From Marivirga atlantica (GTDB lineage: Bacteria > Bacteroidota > Bacteroidia > Cytophagales > Cyclobacteriaceae): 64,000 nt of DNA. The position numbers were made by a program, and so were the translations under genes. Positions 43,582-54,465 of this stretch are shown in pieces; the first letter of the stretch is position 1; the number at the start of each line of letters is the position of its first letter. The notes under the pieces are model-generated. The model was not told the origin of the DNA and ran no database searches. It worked only from the letters and a program-made list of their open reading frames with translations. The stretch lies in contig NZ_JAERQG010000002.1 of NCBI RefSeq assembly GCF_016734805.1, forward strand, positions 868,001-932,000, given 5' to 3'.

Positions 43582-43956
43582 TTATTTAATTTCCTGTATG
43601 GTAAAGGCCACTGCCTGATCCAATGAGTTAAACCGAATATAAAATGATTTAAAGTAATTACCATCGTATTGTGGGCATTTATTACCTTTCTCCAGGTGAT
43701 AGATGAAAAATTTCTGACTACGTTCATAAAGTTCATGCTGATCTGGTTTACCCAATAAGTTAATCATGGCATTTTCAGATAATCCCTTAAGCTTTTCTGA
43801 TTGGCTAATAATAGTATCTACAGCTTTGAGTCTTTGCTCATCGCAACCTCCCATATCAGCTTTCCAGGCTTCTACATTAACACCTTGTAATGAAGGCAAT
43901 TCCTGGCAGGATGAAAACAAAACAACTATTATCAGGATGCTAAAAAATTGCTTCAT
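43582..43956 (-). CDS. Small lipoprotein linking hydroxylase and sensor genes
   Basis: The protein has 124 residues. Lipobox FSSC gives Cys17. The mature part has a SmpA/OmlA-like flavour: helical start, NLLGKPDQHELYERSQKFFIYHLEKG (compare the LLGxPD phrase), and a final strand pair. It contains two further Cys residues that could form a disulfide. The gene overlaps the upstream fatty-acid hydroxylase by 4 bp (ATGA) and precedes the sensor by 20 bp, forming one operon. Function is unknown; a ligand-presenting role for the sensor is conceivable. Confidence 0.8.
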   Translation of the reverse strand: MKQFFSILIIVVLFSSCQELPSLQGVNVEAWKADMGGCDEQRLKAVDTIISQSEKLKGLSENAMINLLGKPDQHELYERSQKFFIYHLEKGNKCPQYDGNYFKSFYIRFNSLDQAVAFTIQEIK

Positions 43957-45206
43957 ATGACTGCTTTCTCCGTGTTTACCGCTAATTTTTCTCCTTGCTG
44001 ATGTTTACTATGGATAATTAATAAGCTAATAGCTGATAAAATTGTATAGCCAGCAACAATCATGATGAAGGTGTTACTAATGTCAGGGACTATAAATAAT
44101 ATGAGTGCTAAAGGGTTGATGATCAGTCTGGTAAACTCTACCTTTAGCGCATAAGTCTTATCTTCCAAAATTACTCCGCATGAAGTTACAGCAAAAATGA
44201 TTAGTGCTACTGAGGAAATTTTTTGCCAAATATCTAGCGCCTCCGCATTGAACAAGAAGAAAGCTGTTGCACCTAAAATGATAAAGTATTGAATAAGTGC
44301 GTATAGGCTAAGTGGTCCGCTCACTTGTCTATCATATTTTTTATCTTTTTCAGGATCAACTTGGGGTATTGGTAAAGGGCCTCCCATTTCAGCCGGTTGC
44401 CAACCTGGCTTGTTAAAAACATAATTAAACTTATTCTTAAACCCTTTCATGTGCTTAAAACCTTTGGCCATTTCAACATAATGCTGAAGGTTTACCCAAA
44501 CGGGGTTCCAACTTGCCGTTTGCTTTGTAATACCATAAGTTGGCTTTTCCTCTTCTTCTTGAAAGGTACCAAACATTCTATCCCAAATAATAAAAACACC
44601 AGCATGGTTCTTATCTATGTATTTTGGATTCCTTCCATGGTGTACTCTATGATGAGATGGTGTATTGAAAATCCATTCTATAGGTCCTAGCTTACCGATG
44701 GTTTCAGTGTGAATCCAGAACTGATAAACCGTTACCAAACCAGACATTAAAACAAAATTGAGTGTATCAAAACCTAGTATGGCAATAGGTAAGTAGAAGA
44801 AGAAAGTCCAAATTATCTGAAAAGATCCTTGTCTTAAGGCTACCGAAAAGTTGTAATCTTCACTTTGATGATGTACCACATGACCTCCCCAGAAAAGATT
44901 AATCTCATGACTTTTGCGGTGAGCCCAATAATAGAAGAAGTCTACTAATACAAATAATAGTATTAAATTATACCAGGTTGGGGCTATTTCAAAAAGCGCG
45001 AAATTTTCATAAACGAACTGATAGGCAGCTACACTAAGTACTTTAAAAAATACACCTGTTACCTGTTGGGTAATACCACAGCTAATATTGGTGATGGCAT
45101 CATTTAATCTGTATATTTTATATTTTTTGATTGCTTGAATAAGCAACTCAATACCGATTAGTGCGAAATATATAGGTATTGATAATATGATCGGGTTTAA
45201 ATCCAT
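43953..45206 (-). CDS. Sterol desaturase / fatty-acid hydroxylase family membrane enzyme
   Basis: The protein has 417 residues. The di-iron His boxes are HRKSHE, HVVHH and HRVHH (in SHHRVHHG), with several membrane helices at both ends. The layout, including a long C-terminal hydrophobic part, is close to alkylglycerol monooxygenase-type members. The enzyme would use O2 to hydroxylate or desaturate a lipid chain in the membrane. It leads a three-gene operon with a lipoprotein and a HAMP-GAF-PAS sensor. The substrate is not known. Confidence 0.9.
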   Translation of the reverse strand: MDLNPIILSIPIYFALIGIELLIQAIKKYKIYRLNDAITNISCGITQQVTGVFFKVLSVAAYQFVYENFALFEIAPTWYNLILLFVLVDFFYYWAHRKSHEINLFWGGHVVHHQSEDYNFSVALRQGSFQIIWTFFFYLPIAILGFDTLNFVLMSGLVTVYQFWIHTETIGKLGPIEWIFNTPSHHRVHHGRNPKYIDKNHAGVFIIWDRMFGTFQEEEEKPTYGITKQTASWNPVWVNLQHYVEMAKGFKHMKGFKNKFNYVFNKPGWQPAEMGGPLPIPQVDPEKDKKYDRQVSGPLSLYALIQYFIILGATAFFLFNAEALDIWQKISSVALIIFAVTSCGVILEDKTYALKVEFTRLIINPLALILFIVPDISNTFIMIVAGYTILSAISLLIIHSKHQQGEKLAVNTEKAVI

Positions 45207-45383
45207 ATGGGTATTGTATTAAATTGAAAGCACTTATGAAAATCTTGAGAGTGCTTTAGTTCGAAATATACAATTTTGCGTAAAAAGTTCCTGAAAAATT
45301 AAGAGAATAGTAAGTTATGGATTTATTTTGTGCCACCTACGCACTATTGCTGTATTAGAATTCTATAAATTGTTTTAAATCAT

Positions 45384-45857
45384 ATGCGAAGACTAGCCAA
45401 AGCTTTTCTGATTATATCAAGTTTAGGATATACCTCATTTCTGTTTTATGTATATGCCTATTTTGCAGATCAGCCTCGCATATATGTGCGTTTTTTAAAT
45501 AATGAATTATCATTTACAAGTAATACACTTTTCTACACAGGAATTATAGTTCCTATTATTGTTGTATTGGTTTGTGTATTACTAGCAAGTGTAATCGATA
45601 AACAGCCGGTAGGAGTTAGGCTATATTTAAAACATGCCAAAGTAAAAGATCAGCTTTTTAACTGGAGTATGGGCATGGCGGGAATATTTAATTTCTTTGC
45701 TGCGGCTGTTGTAAGCATTGTTTTATTCTCCAACAATGAGGAAGGTTTAACAAGAACAGGATATGCTCCCTTTCTTTTTATAGGTGTTATTCTTTTGAGC
45801 GTTTGGATAATTTTACTTCCGGTAATACTATTCAAAAATAAGCAAGAGTCGCACTAA
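45384..45857 (+). CDS. Small multi-pass membrane protein
   Basis: The 157 residues hold about four membrane helices (around 7-29, 46-70, 93-117 and 126-148), with a basic and polar loop between helices 2 and 3. A Tyr-rich first loop (YAYFADQPRIYVRFLNNE) faces the periplasm. No family is recognised. It stands alone, upstream of parE by about 245 bp; that spacer shows no gene or clear regulatory motif. Confidence 0.6.
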   Translation: MRRLAKAFLIISSLGYTSFLFYVYAYFADQPRIYVRFLNNELSFTSNTLFYTGIIVPIIVVLVCVLLASVIDKQPVGVRLYLKHAKVKDQLFNWSMGMAGIFNFFAAAVVSIVLFSNNEEGLTRTGYAPFLFIGVILLSVWIILLPVILFKNKQESH

Positions 45858-46102
45858 TAATTTTAAGGAGTTTTTTATTTTTTCCTTAGCGGGATACATT
45901 CGCTTGATTGAAATATATAACCTATTCATAATCAATCATCTTTGCGATAGTATTTAAATGTAAGCTTTATTTAATCATAGCGTCATCGTAGCTAAGTCCT
46001 GCTTAACGGTCTAAATATTGCATTTAAATCATGCTTTTTAATTTGAAAAAGCTTTGTAATTTTAAAATTGGAGTAAGTTCAAATCATTGATGAGATAGAG
46101 AT

Positions 46103-47959
46103 ATGGCAGATGTTCAATATACCGAAGACAGTATAAAATCCCTTGACTGGAGAGAGCATATTAGGCTAAGGCCTGGTATGTATATTGGAAAGCTGGGGGA
46201 TGGCTCATCACCTGATGATGGTATTTATGTGCTGGTAAAAGAAGTTATAGATAACTCTATAGATGAGCATATGATGGGTTATGGTAAAACCATAGAGGTT
46301 AAAATAACTGATCAACGTGTTGAAATAAGAGATTATGGTAGAGGAATTCCGCTTGGTAAAGTGGTTGATTGTGTTTCTAAAATAAATACGGGTGGTAAAT
46401 ATGATTCATCCGCATTTCAGAAGTCAGTAGGATTGAATGGTGTTGGTACTAAAGCCGTTAATGCCTTATCAAACTATTTTAAGGTTCAAGCTTTTAGAGA
46501 AGGACAAACCAAAGTAGCTGAATTTGAGCGTGGTAAGATTACCAATGATGCGGAAATCACCAAATCTAGTGGGAGAAATGGTACTTTAATGGTTTTTGAA
46601 CCAGATGACACTGTTTTCAAAAATTATCATTTTATTCCGGGCTTTTTAGAAGAACAGATTTGGAACTATGCCTTCCTGAACGCAGGTTTGACCATCAATT
46701 TTAATGGTGAAAAGTTTCATTCTGCCAAAGGACTCTATGATTTGTTAGAAAGAAAAACCGATGAGGAAAATAATCGATATCCGATCATACACTTGAAAGG
46801 TGAAGATATTGAGTTAGCCATGACACACGGTAATCAATATGGTGAGGAGTACTACTCATTCGTAAACGGACAAAATACTACGCAGGGTGGAACACACCTT
46901 CAGGCCTTTAAAGAATCGATTGTAAAAACAATCAGAGATTTTTACGGCAAAAATTATGATCCTTCAGATATAAGACAAAGCGTTTCAGCAGCGATAGCTG
47001 TTCGTGTGCAGGAGCCAGTTTTTGAATCTCAGACTAAAACAAAGTTAGGTTCACAAAATGTAGCGCCTGATGGGCCAACTATGAGAACCTTCATAAACGA
47101 TTTCGTTAAAAAGGCTCTTGATGATTACCTGCACAGAAATCCTAAAACGGCAGAAGCACTTCAAAAAAGAATTCAACAGTCTGAGCGAGAACGTAAGGAC
47201 ATGGCAGGTATTAAGAAGCTTGCTAATGAGCGTGCAAAAAAAGCGAATCTGCATAATAAAAAGCTGAGAGATTGTCGTGTACACTATGATACGAATCATG
47301 ACAATAGAGATAATACAATGATCTTTATCACAGAGGGTGATTCAGCTTCAGGATCAATTACCAAGTCTCGTGATGTGCAGACGCAGGCGGTATTCTCTTT
47401 AAGAGGTAAGCCGCTTAACTGTTATGGCAAGACTAAGAAATTGGTTTATGAAAATGAAGAGTTCAACCTCTTACAACATGCCTTAAATATAGAGGATGGA
47501 TTAGAAGGCTTGCGTTTCAGGAAAGTGATTATCGCTACTGATGCCGATGTGGATGGAATGCATATTAGGCTATTGCTTATGACTTTTTTCTTGCAGTTTT
47601 TCCCTGATTTAGTACGTGATGGTCATTTATATATTCTTGATACGCCACTATTTAGGGTAAGAAATAAAAAGGAGACCATTTATTGCTATACCGATGAAGA
47701 ACGCAGAAATGCTATTTCTAAATTAGGCAACAAACCAGAAATCACTCGCTTTAAAGGGTTGGGAGAGATATCACCTGAAGAATTCGGTAATTTTATAGGT
47801 AGCGATATCCGTTTGGATCCGATTATTTTAAATAATCAGACTAAAATAAAAGATCTTCTAAATTTCTACATGGGCACCAATACCATGGAACGTCAACAAT
47901 TTATCATTGATAAATTACGTGTAGAGAAGGATTTAGAAGAGGAAATTGCAGAGGTTTAA
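46103..47959 (+). CDS. parE: DNA topoisomerase IV subunit B
   Basis: The protein has 618 residues. The GHKL ATPase has [28 protein letters not shown] and [14 protein letters not shown]. The TOPRIM domain has [10 protein letters not shown] and [17 protein letters not shown]. Its length and the [10 protein letters not shown] start fit ParE rather than GyrB, which is longer. It powers decatenation and positive-supercoil relaxation with ParC. It heads the operon parE-parC-trmH-sanA-like-DUF5686, with 69 bp before parC. Confidence 0.95.
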   Translation: MADVQYTEDSIKSLDWREHIRLRPGMYIGKLGDGSSPDDGIYVLVKEVIDNSIDEHMMGYGKTIEVKITDQRVEIRDYGRGIPLGKVVDCVSKINTGGKYDSSAFQKSVGLNGVGTKAVNALSNYFKVQAFREGQTKVAEFERGKITNDAEITKSSGRNGTLMVFEPDDTVFKNYHFIPGFLEEQIWNYAFLNAGLTINFNGEKFHSAKGLYDLLERKTDEENNRYPIIHLKGEDIELAMTHGNQYGEEYYSFVNGQNTTQGGTHLQAFKESIVKTIRDFYGKNYDPSDIRQSVSAAIAVRVQEPVFESQTKTKLGSQNVAPDGPTMRTFINDFVKKALDDYLHRNPKTAEALQKRIQQSERERKDMAGIKKLANERAKKANLHNKKLRDCRVHYDTNHDNRDNTMIFITEGDSASGSITKSRDVQTQAVFSLRGKPLNCYGKTKKLVYENEEFNLLQHALNIEDGLEGLRFRKVIIATDADVDGMHIRLLLMTFFLQFFPDLVRDGHLYILDTPLFRVRNKKETIYCYTDEERRNAISKLGNKPEITRFKGLGEISPEEFGNFIGSDIRLDPIILNNQTKIKDLLNFYMGTNTMERQQFIIDKLRVEKDLEEEIAEV

Positions 47960-48028
47960 TAATTAGCTATTAAGCTATTTCAACCAAAGTTTTAACCATT
48001 TAAGTTTAAAAATTACTCTTCCTTAAAA

Positions 48029-50635
48029 ATGAAGGAAAACGAAGAAAATAACGAAGAACAACATAAAAACGAAGAAGGTAAAGAGAAGCTAACCAATGTT
48101 ATTCCTGTATCAGGAATGTACGAAAACTGGTTCCTCGATTACGCTTCTTACGTGATTTTAGAGCGAGCAGTACCTGCTAATGAGGATGGTTTTAAGCCTG
48201 TGCAGCGTAGAATCATGCATGCCATGAAGGAAATGGATGATGGCCGTTTTAATAAAGTAGCTAATATCATTGGCCAAACCATGCAATACCATCCACATGG
48301 TGATGCTTCAATTGGTGATGCCATTGTGAATCTTGGTCAGAAAGATCTATTAATTGAAACACAGGGTAACTGGGGAGATATTAGAACGGGTGATAGATCA
48401 GCCGCTCCACGTTATATCGAGGCCAGGTTATCCAAATTTGCCCTTGATGTCGTTTTTAATCCTCAAACTACAGATTGGCAACTCTCTTATGACGGGCGAA
48501 AAAAGGAGCCTGTAACACTTCCTGTTAAGTTTCCATTATTATTGGCACAAGGAGTTGAAGGTATTGCGGTAGGTTTATCAACTAAAATTCTTCCTCATAA
48601 CTTCTGTGAACTTATTGAAGCGAGTATCAACGTATTAAAAAATAAGAAAGTAGAAATCTATCCTGACTTCCCTACAGGAGGGATGGCTGATTTTTCTGAA
48701 TACAATGATGGTTTAAGAGGTGGTAAAATAAGAGTTAGGGCTAAAATTGAGGAAGGTGAGAAGCGTACGCTCTTAATAAAGGATATCCCTTTCGGAACCA
48801 CAACCACTGGTTTAATTGACTCTATCATAAAAGCCAATGACAAGGGTAAAATCAAAATCAAAAAGGTTACCGATAACACAGCAAAGGATGTAGAGATAGA
48901 AGTGCAGCTAGCTTCAGGGCAATCGCCAGATATCACCATTGATGCACTTTATGCTTTTACTGATTGTGAGGTGTCAATTTCACCGAATGCTTGCGTCATC
49001 ATTGATGATAAGCCACATTTTTTAACAGTATCGGAAATTCTGAAAAGAAATACTCAGGATACTGTTGAACTCTTAACCAGAGAGCTTGAAATTAGGAAAG
49101 GTGAGTTAATGGAGAAAATTCTCTTTTCCTCATTAGAGAAAATCTTCATTGAAAATAGAATATACAGAGATATAGAAGAGGCTGAAACGTGGGAAGATGT
49201 CATCAATAGAATTGATAAAGGTTTAGACCCTTTTAAACCGCAGTTCTACAGAGAAATTACGGAAGAAGATATTGTTCGGCTTACAGAAATTAAAATCAAG
49301 CGAATTTCAAAATTTGATAGCTTCAAGGCGGATGAAGCTATGCGAAAAATGGAAGAGGAGCTTAAAGAAGTAGAGCATAACCTGGCGAACATTACGGATT
49401 TTGCTATTGCATACTTCAAGAAGTTACTCGATAAATACGGTAAAGGAAGAGAGCGTAAAACTGAGATTAAAAACTTTGATACCATTACTGCGGCTACAGT
49501 GGCCGCAAATAACCAAAAGCTTTATGTAAATAGGGCAGAGGGCTTCATTGGTTATGGTATGAAAAAGGACGAGTTTGTAACTGACTGTTCCGACATTGAT
49601 GATATTATTGTTTTCCGTAGAGATGGCATTTACAAAGTTGTTAGAATAGATGAAAAGGTTTTTGTGGGTAAGGATATTATCCATGTAGCTGTCTTTAACA
49701 AAAATGATGAGCGCTTAGTATACAATGCAGCTTATTTAGATGCTAAAACAGGTAGAACCATGGTGAAGCGTTTTCAGGTGTTATCAGTAACCCGCGATCG
49801 TGATTACGATGTTACCAAAGGGGCAAAAGGTTCAAAAGTACTTTACCTGGCTGCTCGTCCTAATGGAGAAGCCGAGGTAATAAATGTTAAACTTTCAAAT
49901 TCCAGCAGGGCAAGGGTTAAAGTTTTCGATTATGACTTTGCTGAACTTGAAATTAAAGGAAGAGGTGCCGGAGGTAATATTCTAACTAAATATCCTGTAA
50001 AGAAAATAGAATTTAAGCTACTTGGTGAAAGTAGTTTCGGTGGACTAAAAATATGGTATGACAGCTCAGTTGGGCGATTAAATACTGATGAGCGGGGAGA
50101 GCTAATTGGTTCATTCCATGGTGATGACAACATATTGGTCATTAATAAAGATGGTTCTTATGAACTGAGTAGTTATGAACTCACTAATAGGTTCGAAAAC
50201 GAGAAAATAGAACTAATCGAGAAGTTTGATCCTAATAAGGTCATTTCTTGTGTGTATTACGATGGGGTGGCTAAAACTTATTATGTGAAACGCTTCCAAA
50301 TTGAGACAAGAACTGTAAATAAGCAATTTCTTTTTATAAGTGAACATAGAGGTTCCAAATTAGAAGTGGTTACTACAGAGAAAGATCCTCAGCTGGAAAT
50401 AGTATACAAAAAAGGAAAAGGACGGGAGAAGGAGACATCAATATATGATTTTGACATGTTAATTGATGTGAAAGGATGGAAGGCTCAAGGCAATAAGCTT
50501 TCACAATATGATGTAACCAAAATAAAATTACTGACCCCAGAGAAGCCTAAAGAACAGAAAAAAGATTTTAAGGTAGGAGAGTCTGTTGATTTGAGCTTAC
50601 CGGATAAAGATGATGATCAAATAACGCTGTTTTAA
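48029..50635 (+). CDS. parC: DNA topoisomerase IV subunit A
   Basis: The protein has 868 residues. A charged N-terminal extension of about 25 residues (Glu/Asn/Lys) precedes the core. The winged helix has RIMHAMKEM, the substrate site QYHPHGDASIGDAI, and the DNA-cleaving Tyr lies in APRYIEARLSKFAL. A coiled coil (about 430-500) leads to a beta-propeller with YNAAYLDAKTGRTMVKRFQ and similar blades. It cuts and rejoins DNA with ParE. The trmH gene begins directly after its stop codon. Confidence 0.95.
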   Translation: MKENEENNEEQHKNEEGKEKLTNVIPVSGMYENWFLDYASYVILERAVPANEDGFKPVQRRIMHAMKEMDDGRFNKVANIIGQTMQYHPHGDASIGDAIVNLGQKDLLIETQGNWGDIRTGDRSAAPRYIEARLSKFALDVVFNPQTTDWQLSYDGRKKEPVTLPVKFPLLLAQGVEGIAVGLSTKILPHNFCELIEASINVLKNKKVEIYPDFPTGGMADFSEYNDGLRGGKIRVRAKIEEGEKRTLLIKDIPFGTTTTGLIDSIIKANDKGKIKIKKVTDNTAKDVEIEVQLASGQSPDITIDALYAFTDCEVSISPNACVIIDDKPHFLTVSEILKRNTQDTVELLTRELEIRKGELMEKILFSSLEKIFIENRIYRDIEEAETWEDVINRIDKGLDPFKPQFYREITEEDIVRLTEIKIKRISKFDSFKADEAMRKMEEELKEVEHNLANITDFAIAYFKKLLDKYGKGRERKTEIKNFDTITAATVAANNQKLYVNRAEGFIGYGMKKDEFVTDCSDIDDIIVFRRDGIYKVVRIDEKVFVGKDIIHVAVFNKNDERLVYNAAYLDAKTGRTMVKRFQVLSVTRDRDYDVTKGAKGSKVLYLAARPNGEAEVINVKLSNSSRARVKVFDYDFAELEIKGRGAGGNILTKYPVKKIEFKLLGESSFGGLKIWYDSSVGRLNTDERGELIGSFHGDDNILVINKDGSYELSSYELTNRFENEKIELIEKFDPNKVISCVYYDGVAKTYYVKRFQIETRTVNKQFLFISEHRGSKLEVVTTEKDPQLEIVYKKGKGREKETSIYDFDMLIDVKGWKAQGNKLSQYDVTKIKLLTPEKPKEQKKDFKVGESVDLSLPDKDDDQITLF

Positions 50636-51340
50636 GTGAATCATGATCAAAATAAACTCAACAATTTCTTAATTAAGAAATACGCAGAATTTATTTCCGA
50701 TAGAAGGAAAGAATTCATTGATGAGGTGCTCCAAAATAGAACAGAGCATCTCACCATCGTTGTAGAGGATTTAATTGATCCTCATAATATCAATGCCATA
50801 TTCAGAACAGGTGAATGCTTTGGTGTTCAGCACTTTCACATCATTGATAATATTCAGAAATTCCATATAGGTAGAGGTGTTAGTAAAGGCGCTACTAAAT
50901 GGATTGATATTCATAGATATGATCAAGCTGATATTAATAATAGCAAAGAAGCTATTGAAAAACTTAAGCTGAAAGGTTATCAGATTCTTGCCACTTCGCC
51001 AGATGAAAATGCTGTATCATTTAAATCCGTAGATATCAGCCAGCCCACAGCCTTAATCTTTGGTAATGAGCGTGATGGTATCAGTCAAACTGTTAAAGAT
51101 GAGGCAGATCAATTGATTAAAATACCAATGTTTGGCTTTACGGAGAGCTTCAATGTATCAGTAGCTGCTGGCATTTTAATACAAGAGTTCACAACCAAAA
51201 TTAGAAAAGAAGTGTCTGATTGGGGCCTCAGCGAAAGTCAAATTAATGATTATAAATTGCAGTGGTATAAAAAATCCATGGCCAGACCTGACTATTACCA
51301 CGATTATTTCGTTAAGGCCTTTGAACTAGAAAACAACTGA
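50636..51340 (+). CDS. trmH: TrmH-family tRNA 2'-O-methyltransferase
   Basis: The protein has 234 residues. SPOUT motifs are HNINAIFRTGECFGVQ (motif 1), ALIFGNERDGIS (motif 2) and FTESFNVSVAAGILI (motif 3), in the TrmH subfamily that methylates guanosine 18 of tRNA. A helical C-terminal extension ends YYHDYFVKAFELENN. The gene starts with GTG immediately after the parC stop and ends with a TGATG overlap into the next gene. Confidence 0.9.
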   Translation: MNHDQNKLNNFLIKKYAEFISDRRKEFIDEVLQNRTEHLTIVVEDLIDPHNINAIFRTGECFGVQHFHIIDNIQKFHIGRGVSKGATKWIDIHRYDQADINNSKEAIEKLKLKGYQILATSPDENAVSFKSVDISQPTALIFGNERDGISQTVKDEADQLIKIPMFGFTESFNVSVAAGILIQEFTTKIRKEVSDWGLSESQINDYKLQWYKKSMARPDYYHDYFVKAFELENN

Positions 51341-51963
51341 TGATTAAATTCATTATCAGATCAACCTTAGTACTACTTATTTCGGCAATTGTCTTTACTG
51401 TTTTTGCTAATGTGCTTATTATTTCCCAGACAAAGAGCCAGTTATATTACAAAATCAGTGAGGTGCCTAATAAAAAGATAGCCCTCGTTTTGGGTACGAG
51501 TAAGCGCACTGTTAAAGGAGAATCCAATTCTTTTTTTAGTCACCGAATGGAAGCGGCTGCTAAATTATATGAACAACACAAAGTTCAAAAATTGCTTTTA
51601 AGTGGTGATAACAGAACTAAGTACTATAATGAGCCTGCAGATATGAAAAAATCTTTGGTAGCTTTGGGCGTGCCCGAAAGCGCTATTGAAATTGATACTG
51701 CTGGCTATAGAACGTTTGAGAGTATCTCACGCTGTGCGGAAGTTTTTAATGAAAAAGATATCGTGATTATTACACAGGAGTTTCATGCTTATAGAGCGCT
51801 TTATATAAGTCAATTTTTTAATTTAGAAGCAGTAGCTTTTTGCGCAGAAGAAGTACCAGTTTATGCCTCAAGTAAAGTAAATATCAGGGAGTTTTTCGCG
51901 AGACCGAAGGCACTTCTTGATGTATACCTGCCAAATGAATCAATCAAAACTTTAAGCTTATAA
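51340..51963 (+). CDS. SanA/DUF218 (YdcF)-family membrane-anchored protein
   Basis: The protein has 207 residues. An N-terminal membrane helix (about 7-29) is followed by a DUF218 core: IALVLGTSKRTVKG, FSHRMEAAAKLYEQHKVQKLLLSGDN, GVPESAIEIDTAGYRTFES and VIITQEFHAYRALYI. E. coli SanA contributes to envelope permeability barriers, and relatives bind nucleotides or envelope precursors. It is anchored in the inner membrane facing the periplasm. Its ATG overlaps the trmH TGA by one base. Confidence 0.88.
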   Translation: MIKFIIRSTLVLLISAIVFTVFANVLIISQTKSQLYYKISEVPNKKIALVLGTSKRTVKGESNSFFSHRMEAAAKLYEQHKVQKLLLSGDNRTKYYNEPADMKKSLVALGVPESAIEIDTAGYRTFESISRCAEVFNEKDIVIITQEFHAYRALYISQFFNLEAVAFCAEEVPVYASSKVNIREFFARPKALLDVYLPNESIKTLSL

Positions 51964-51973
51964 AATATATTTC

Positions 51974-54454
51974 ATGAGGTTTAGTCTTTCCCTTATACTT
52001 CTCTTTTTATCGAGTTTTTCCATAGACCTTAAGGCTCAAACTGAAGCATTTGGTTATGTGAAGGATGCATCAACTGGTGAAGTATTACCTTTTGTGAATG
52101 TATATTTTTCGGGAACACAATCAGGTAATACAACCGATATCAAGGGCTTTTTTGAAATAAAGACTACGGCAAAATCAGATACAATTATTGCTTCTTATAT
52201 TGGTTATAAGCCCCAAAAAGTTAAGATAAAGAGCGGTCAGGTAAATGAACTATCTATTGAATTAGAACCAGACATCATTGCTTTAAACGAAGTAATTGTT
52301 CGACCAGGAGAAAACCCGGCCTGGAAGGTTATGCGCAAAGTAGTAGCTAATAAAGAAAAGTATGAGCCTAAAAACCTGGAAGCATCAGAGGTAGAGAGTT
52401 ACACCAAAATTGAAGGTTATATCGACAAAATGAATGCTGTTTGGGAAAATAGAAAAATCATTCAAAAAATTGTAGCTACTGTTGATAGTATAGCTCCGTT
52501 GCGTAATAAGAAGGGTCAAAAGATGATACCTGTATTCTTTTCAGAAAGCCTTTCTAAAGTATACAAACGTTACAACCCTGAGTTAATTAAAGAAGAGGTC
52601 TTAAATAGTAATATACAGGGTATTCTAGTTGGTGAAAACTCTATAGCTCAGCAGTTTGTAGGTTCTGCTTTTCAAGAGTATGATTTCTCCGATGATTGGA
52701 TGCAGTTATTCGGAAAGCAGTTTGTATCACCTATCGCTAATGGTTGGAAACTTTATTATGAGTATGAGCTGATTGATTCATTAATGATTGATGGTGCCAT
52801 GCATTATCAAATTGAATTTGAACCTAAGAACAGCCAGAATTTAGCTTTCGTTGGTAAAATGCTTATCGAAAAAGGTACATTCGCACTAAAGAACATCAAC
52901 GCTAATATTACAGAAAACACCAATATTAACTACTTAGCAGGTTTACAAATCAATCAAGATCTTGCCTTATATGGTAAAGAGCAAGTTTTACTCCCTAAAC
53001 TAGTTGATGTTAAGTTAGATGTTGACCCAATTTTGGGAGTATATCCCGGTATGTATGCACATTTCAAACTGTCTTACAAGGATTATGTATTGAATAAACC
53101 TAAGCCAACAAGTTTCTTTTATGTGCCTGTCCGGGTAATGCCAAAGCAAGCTAAAGAGGATTTTTGGGAGACCAAAAGGCACATACCCCTGGAAGAAAGT
53201 AATGAGCAAATTAAAGAAATGATTACCGATATTCGTAACATCAGGGCAGTTAAAACTTATGAAGATTTACTTGAGTTTGGACTTACAGGTTATTTTGAAT
53301 GGGGTAATTTTGATTTGGGCCCTTATCCTTATCTATATACTTATAATGATATTGAAGGTAGCAGAATTCAAGTTGGTGCCAGAACGAATGACAGACTAAG
53401 TAAAAATTGGGAGCTAGATGGCTTTGTTGCCTATGGTGAGCGCGATAATGAATGGAAATATAATGGTAAGCTAACTTACATTTTAAGTAGAGCTCCGTGG
53501 CGTACAGCTAGTTTTTCACATGGTTATGACCTTTATCAATTGGGGCTTAAGGATGTTTCTCCGGATGACAACCCATTCTTCTATGCATCGAGTAGATTTG
53601 GTAACCTCATTAAACCATACTATAGCACAACTAATAAGTTTGAAATAAGCAATGATTTTAATTATGGCTTAAATGCAACTGTAGGAGCCAAAGCTACCAC
53701 ATTCGACCCAATTTTTGATTTTGAGTATGAGCATAACCCTAGTGATAGTTTGTCAAACACTTCAACTCGTTTTAAAACTACCGAATTATCTATTGGTTTA
53801 AGGTTCGCAAAAGGAGAGCGGTATCTTATTGATGGGAATCAGAAATTGATTGTTGGAAGGAATAAATGGCCTGTTTTTGAATTAAAATATAGAGCAGGCC
53901 TGAAAGGTGTTTTAGATAGTGACTTTAATTATCATCAGCTTGATTTAAGCATTTCCCATTATATACCTTATGATGGGATTGGACTCGGTAAAATGAATTT
54001 CGAGGCAGGAAGGATGTTCAGCAGTGTACCTTATCCATTGCTTAAAGTTCATACCGGTAATCAAGGTTTATTCTTTTCAGATGCAGCTTTTAATTTGATG
54101 AACTTCTATGAATTTGTTAGTGATTCATACGTAAGTCTAAAATACACACACTATTTCGAGGGTATTATTCTGAATCAAGTTCCACTCCTTAAAAAGCTTA
54201 AGTGGCGGTTGGTTGGAACTACTAATATTATTTATGGAGGTATGTCTGATGCCAATAAAGCTAAAGCAGGTGATGAATTTGGCACTGAGGCGGGTTTTTA
54301 TACCTTAAGTGATAAGCCGTACGTTGAGTTAGGTTATGGAGTAGAGAATATATTTAAGGTGGTAAGAGTAGATTTTTACCACCGTTTGACCTATCTGAAT
54401 AATCCTAATATTAGTAAGTTTGGTGTAAAGATTAATTTCCAGTTAATCCTATAA
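51974..54454 (+). CDS. Outer-membrane protein with carboxypeptidase-regulatory-like domain and DUF5686 barrel
   Basis: The protein has 826 residues. The signal peptide ends near LKAQ. A CarboxypepD_reg-like beta-sandwich (about 24-105: FGYVKDASTGEVLPFVNVYF, SDTIIASYIGYKP) precedes a linker and an aromatic-rich beta-barrel that ends ISKFGVKINFQLIL. The central YKRYNPELIKEEVLNS region and the whole length fit DUF5686. It may be a TonB-independent OM protein for envelope assembly or transport. It is the last gene of the parE operon, 10 bp after the SanA-like gene, and converges with the TrpF-like gene. Confidence 0.85.
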   Translation: MRFSLSLILLFLSSFSIDLKAQTEAFGYVKDASTGEVLPFVNVYFSGTQSGNTTDIKGFFEIKTTAKSDTIIASYIGYKPQKVKIKSGQVNELSIELEPDIIALNEVIVRPGENPAWKVMRKVVANKEKYEPKNLEASEVESYTKIEGYIDKMNAVWENRKIIQKIVATVDSIAPLRNKKGQKMIPVFFSESLSKVYKRYNPELIKEEVLNSNIQGILVGENSIAQQFVGSAFQEYDFSDDWMQLFGKQFVSPIANGWKLYYEYELIDSLMIDGAMHYQIEFEPKNSQNLAFVGKMLIEKGTFALKNINANITENTNINYLAGLQINQDLALYGKEQVLLPKLVDVKLDVDPILGVYPGMYAHFKLSYKDYVLNKPKPTSFFYVPVRVMPKQAKEDFWETKRHIPLEESNEQIKEMITDIRNIRAVKTYEDLLEFGLTGYFEWGNFDLGPYPYLYTYNDIEGSRIQVGARTNDRLSKNWELDGFVAYGERDNEWKYNGKLTYILSRAPWRTASFSHGYDLYQLGLKDVSPDDNPFFYASSRFGNLIKPYYSTTNKFEISNDFNYGLNATVGAKATTFDPIFDFEYEHNPSDSLSNTSTRFKTTELSIGLRFAKGERYLIDGNQKLIVGRNKWPVFELKYRAGLKGVLDSDFNYHQLDLSISHYIPYDGIGLGKMNFEAGRMFSSVPYPLLKVHTGNQGLFFSDAAFNLMNFYEFVSDSYVSLKYTHYFEGIILNQVPLLKKLKWRLVGTTNIIYGGMSDANKAKAGDEFGTEAGFYTLSDKPYVELGYGVENIFKVVRVDFYHRLTYLNNPNISKFGVKINFQLIL

Positions 54455-54465
54455 AAATCATTTAT

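Noticed and set aside
48658-48939. Minus-strand ORF of 93 codons in parC
   Set aside because: It is antisense to conserved parC sequence; its Ser/Ile-rich composition is typical of shadows.
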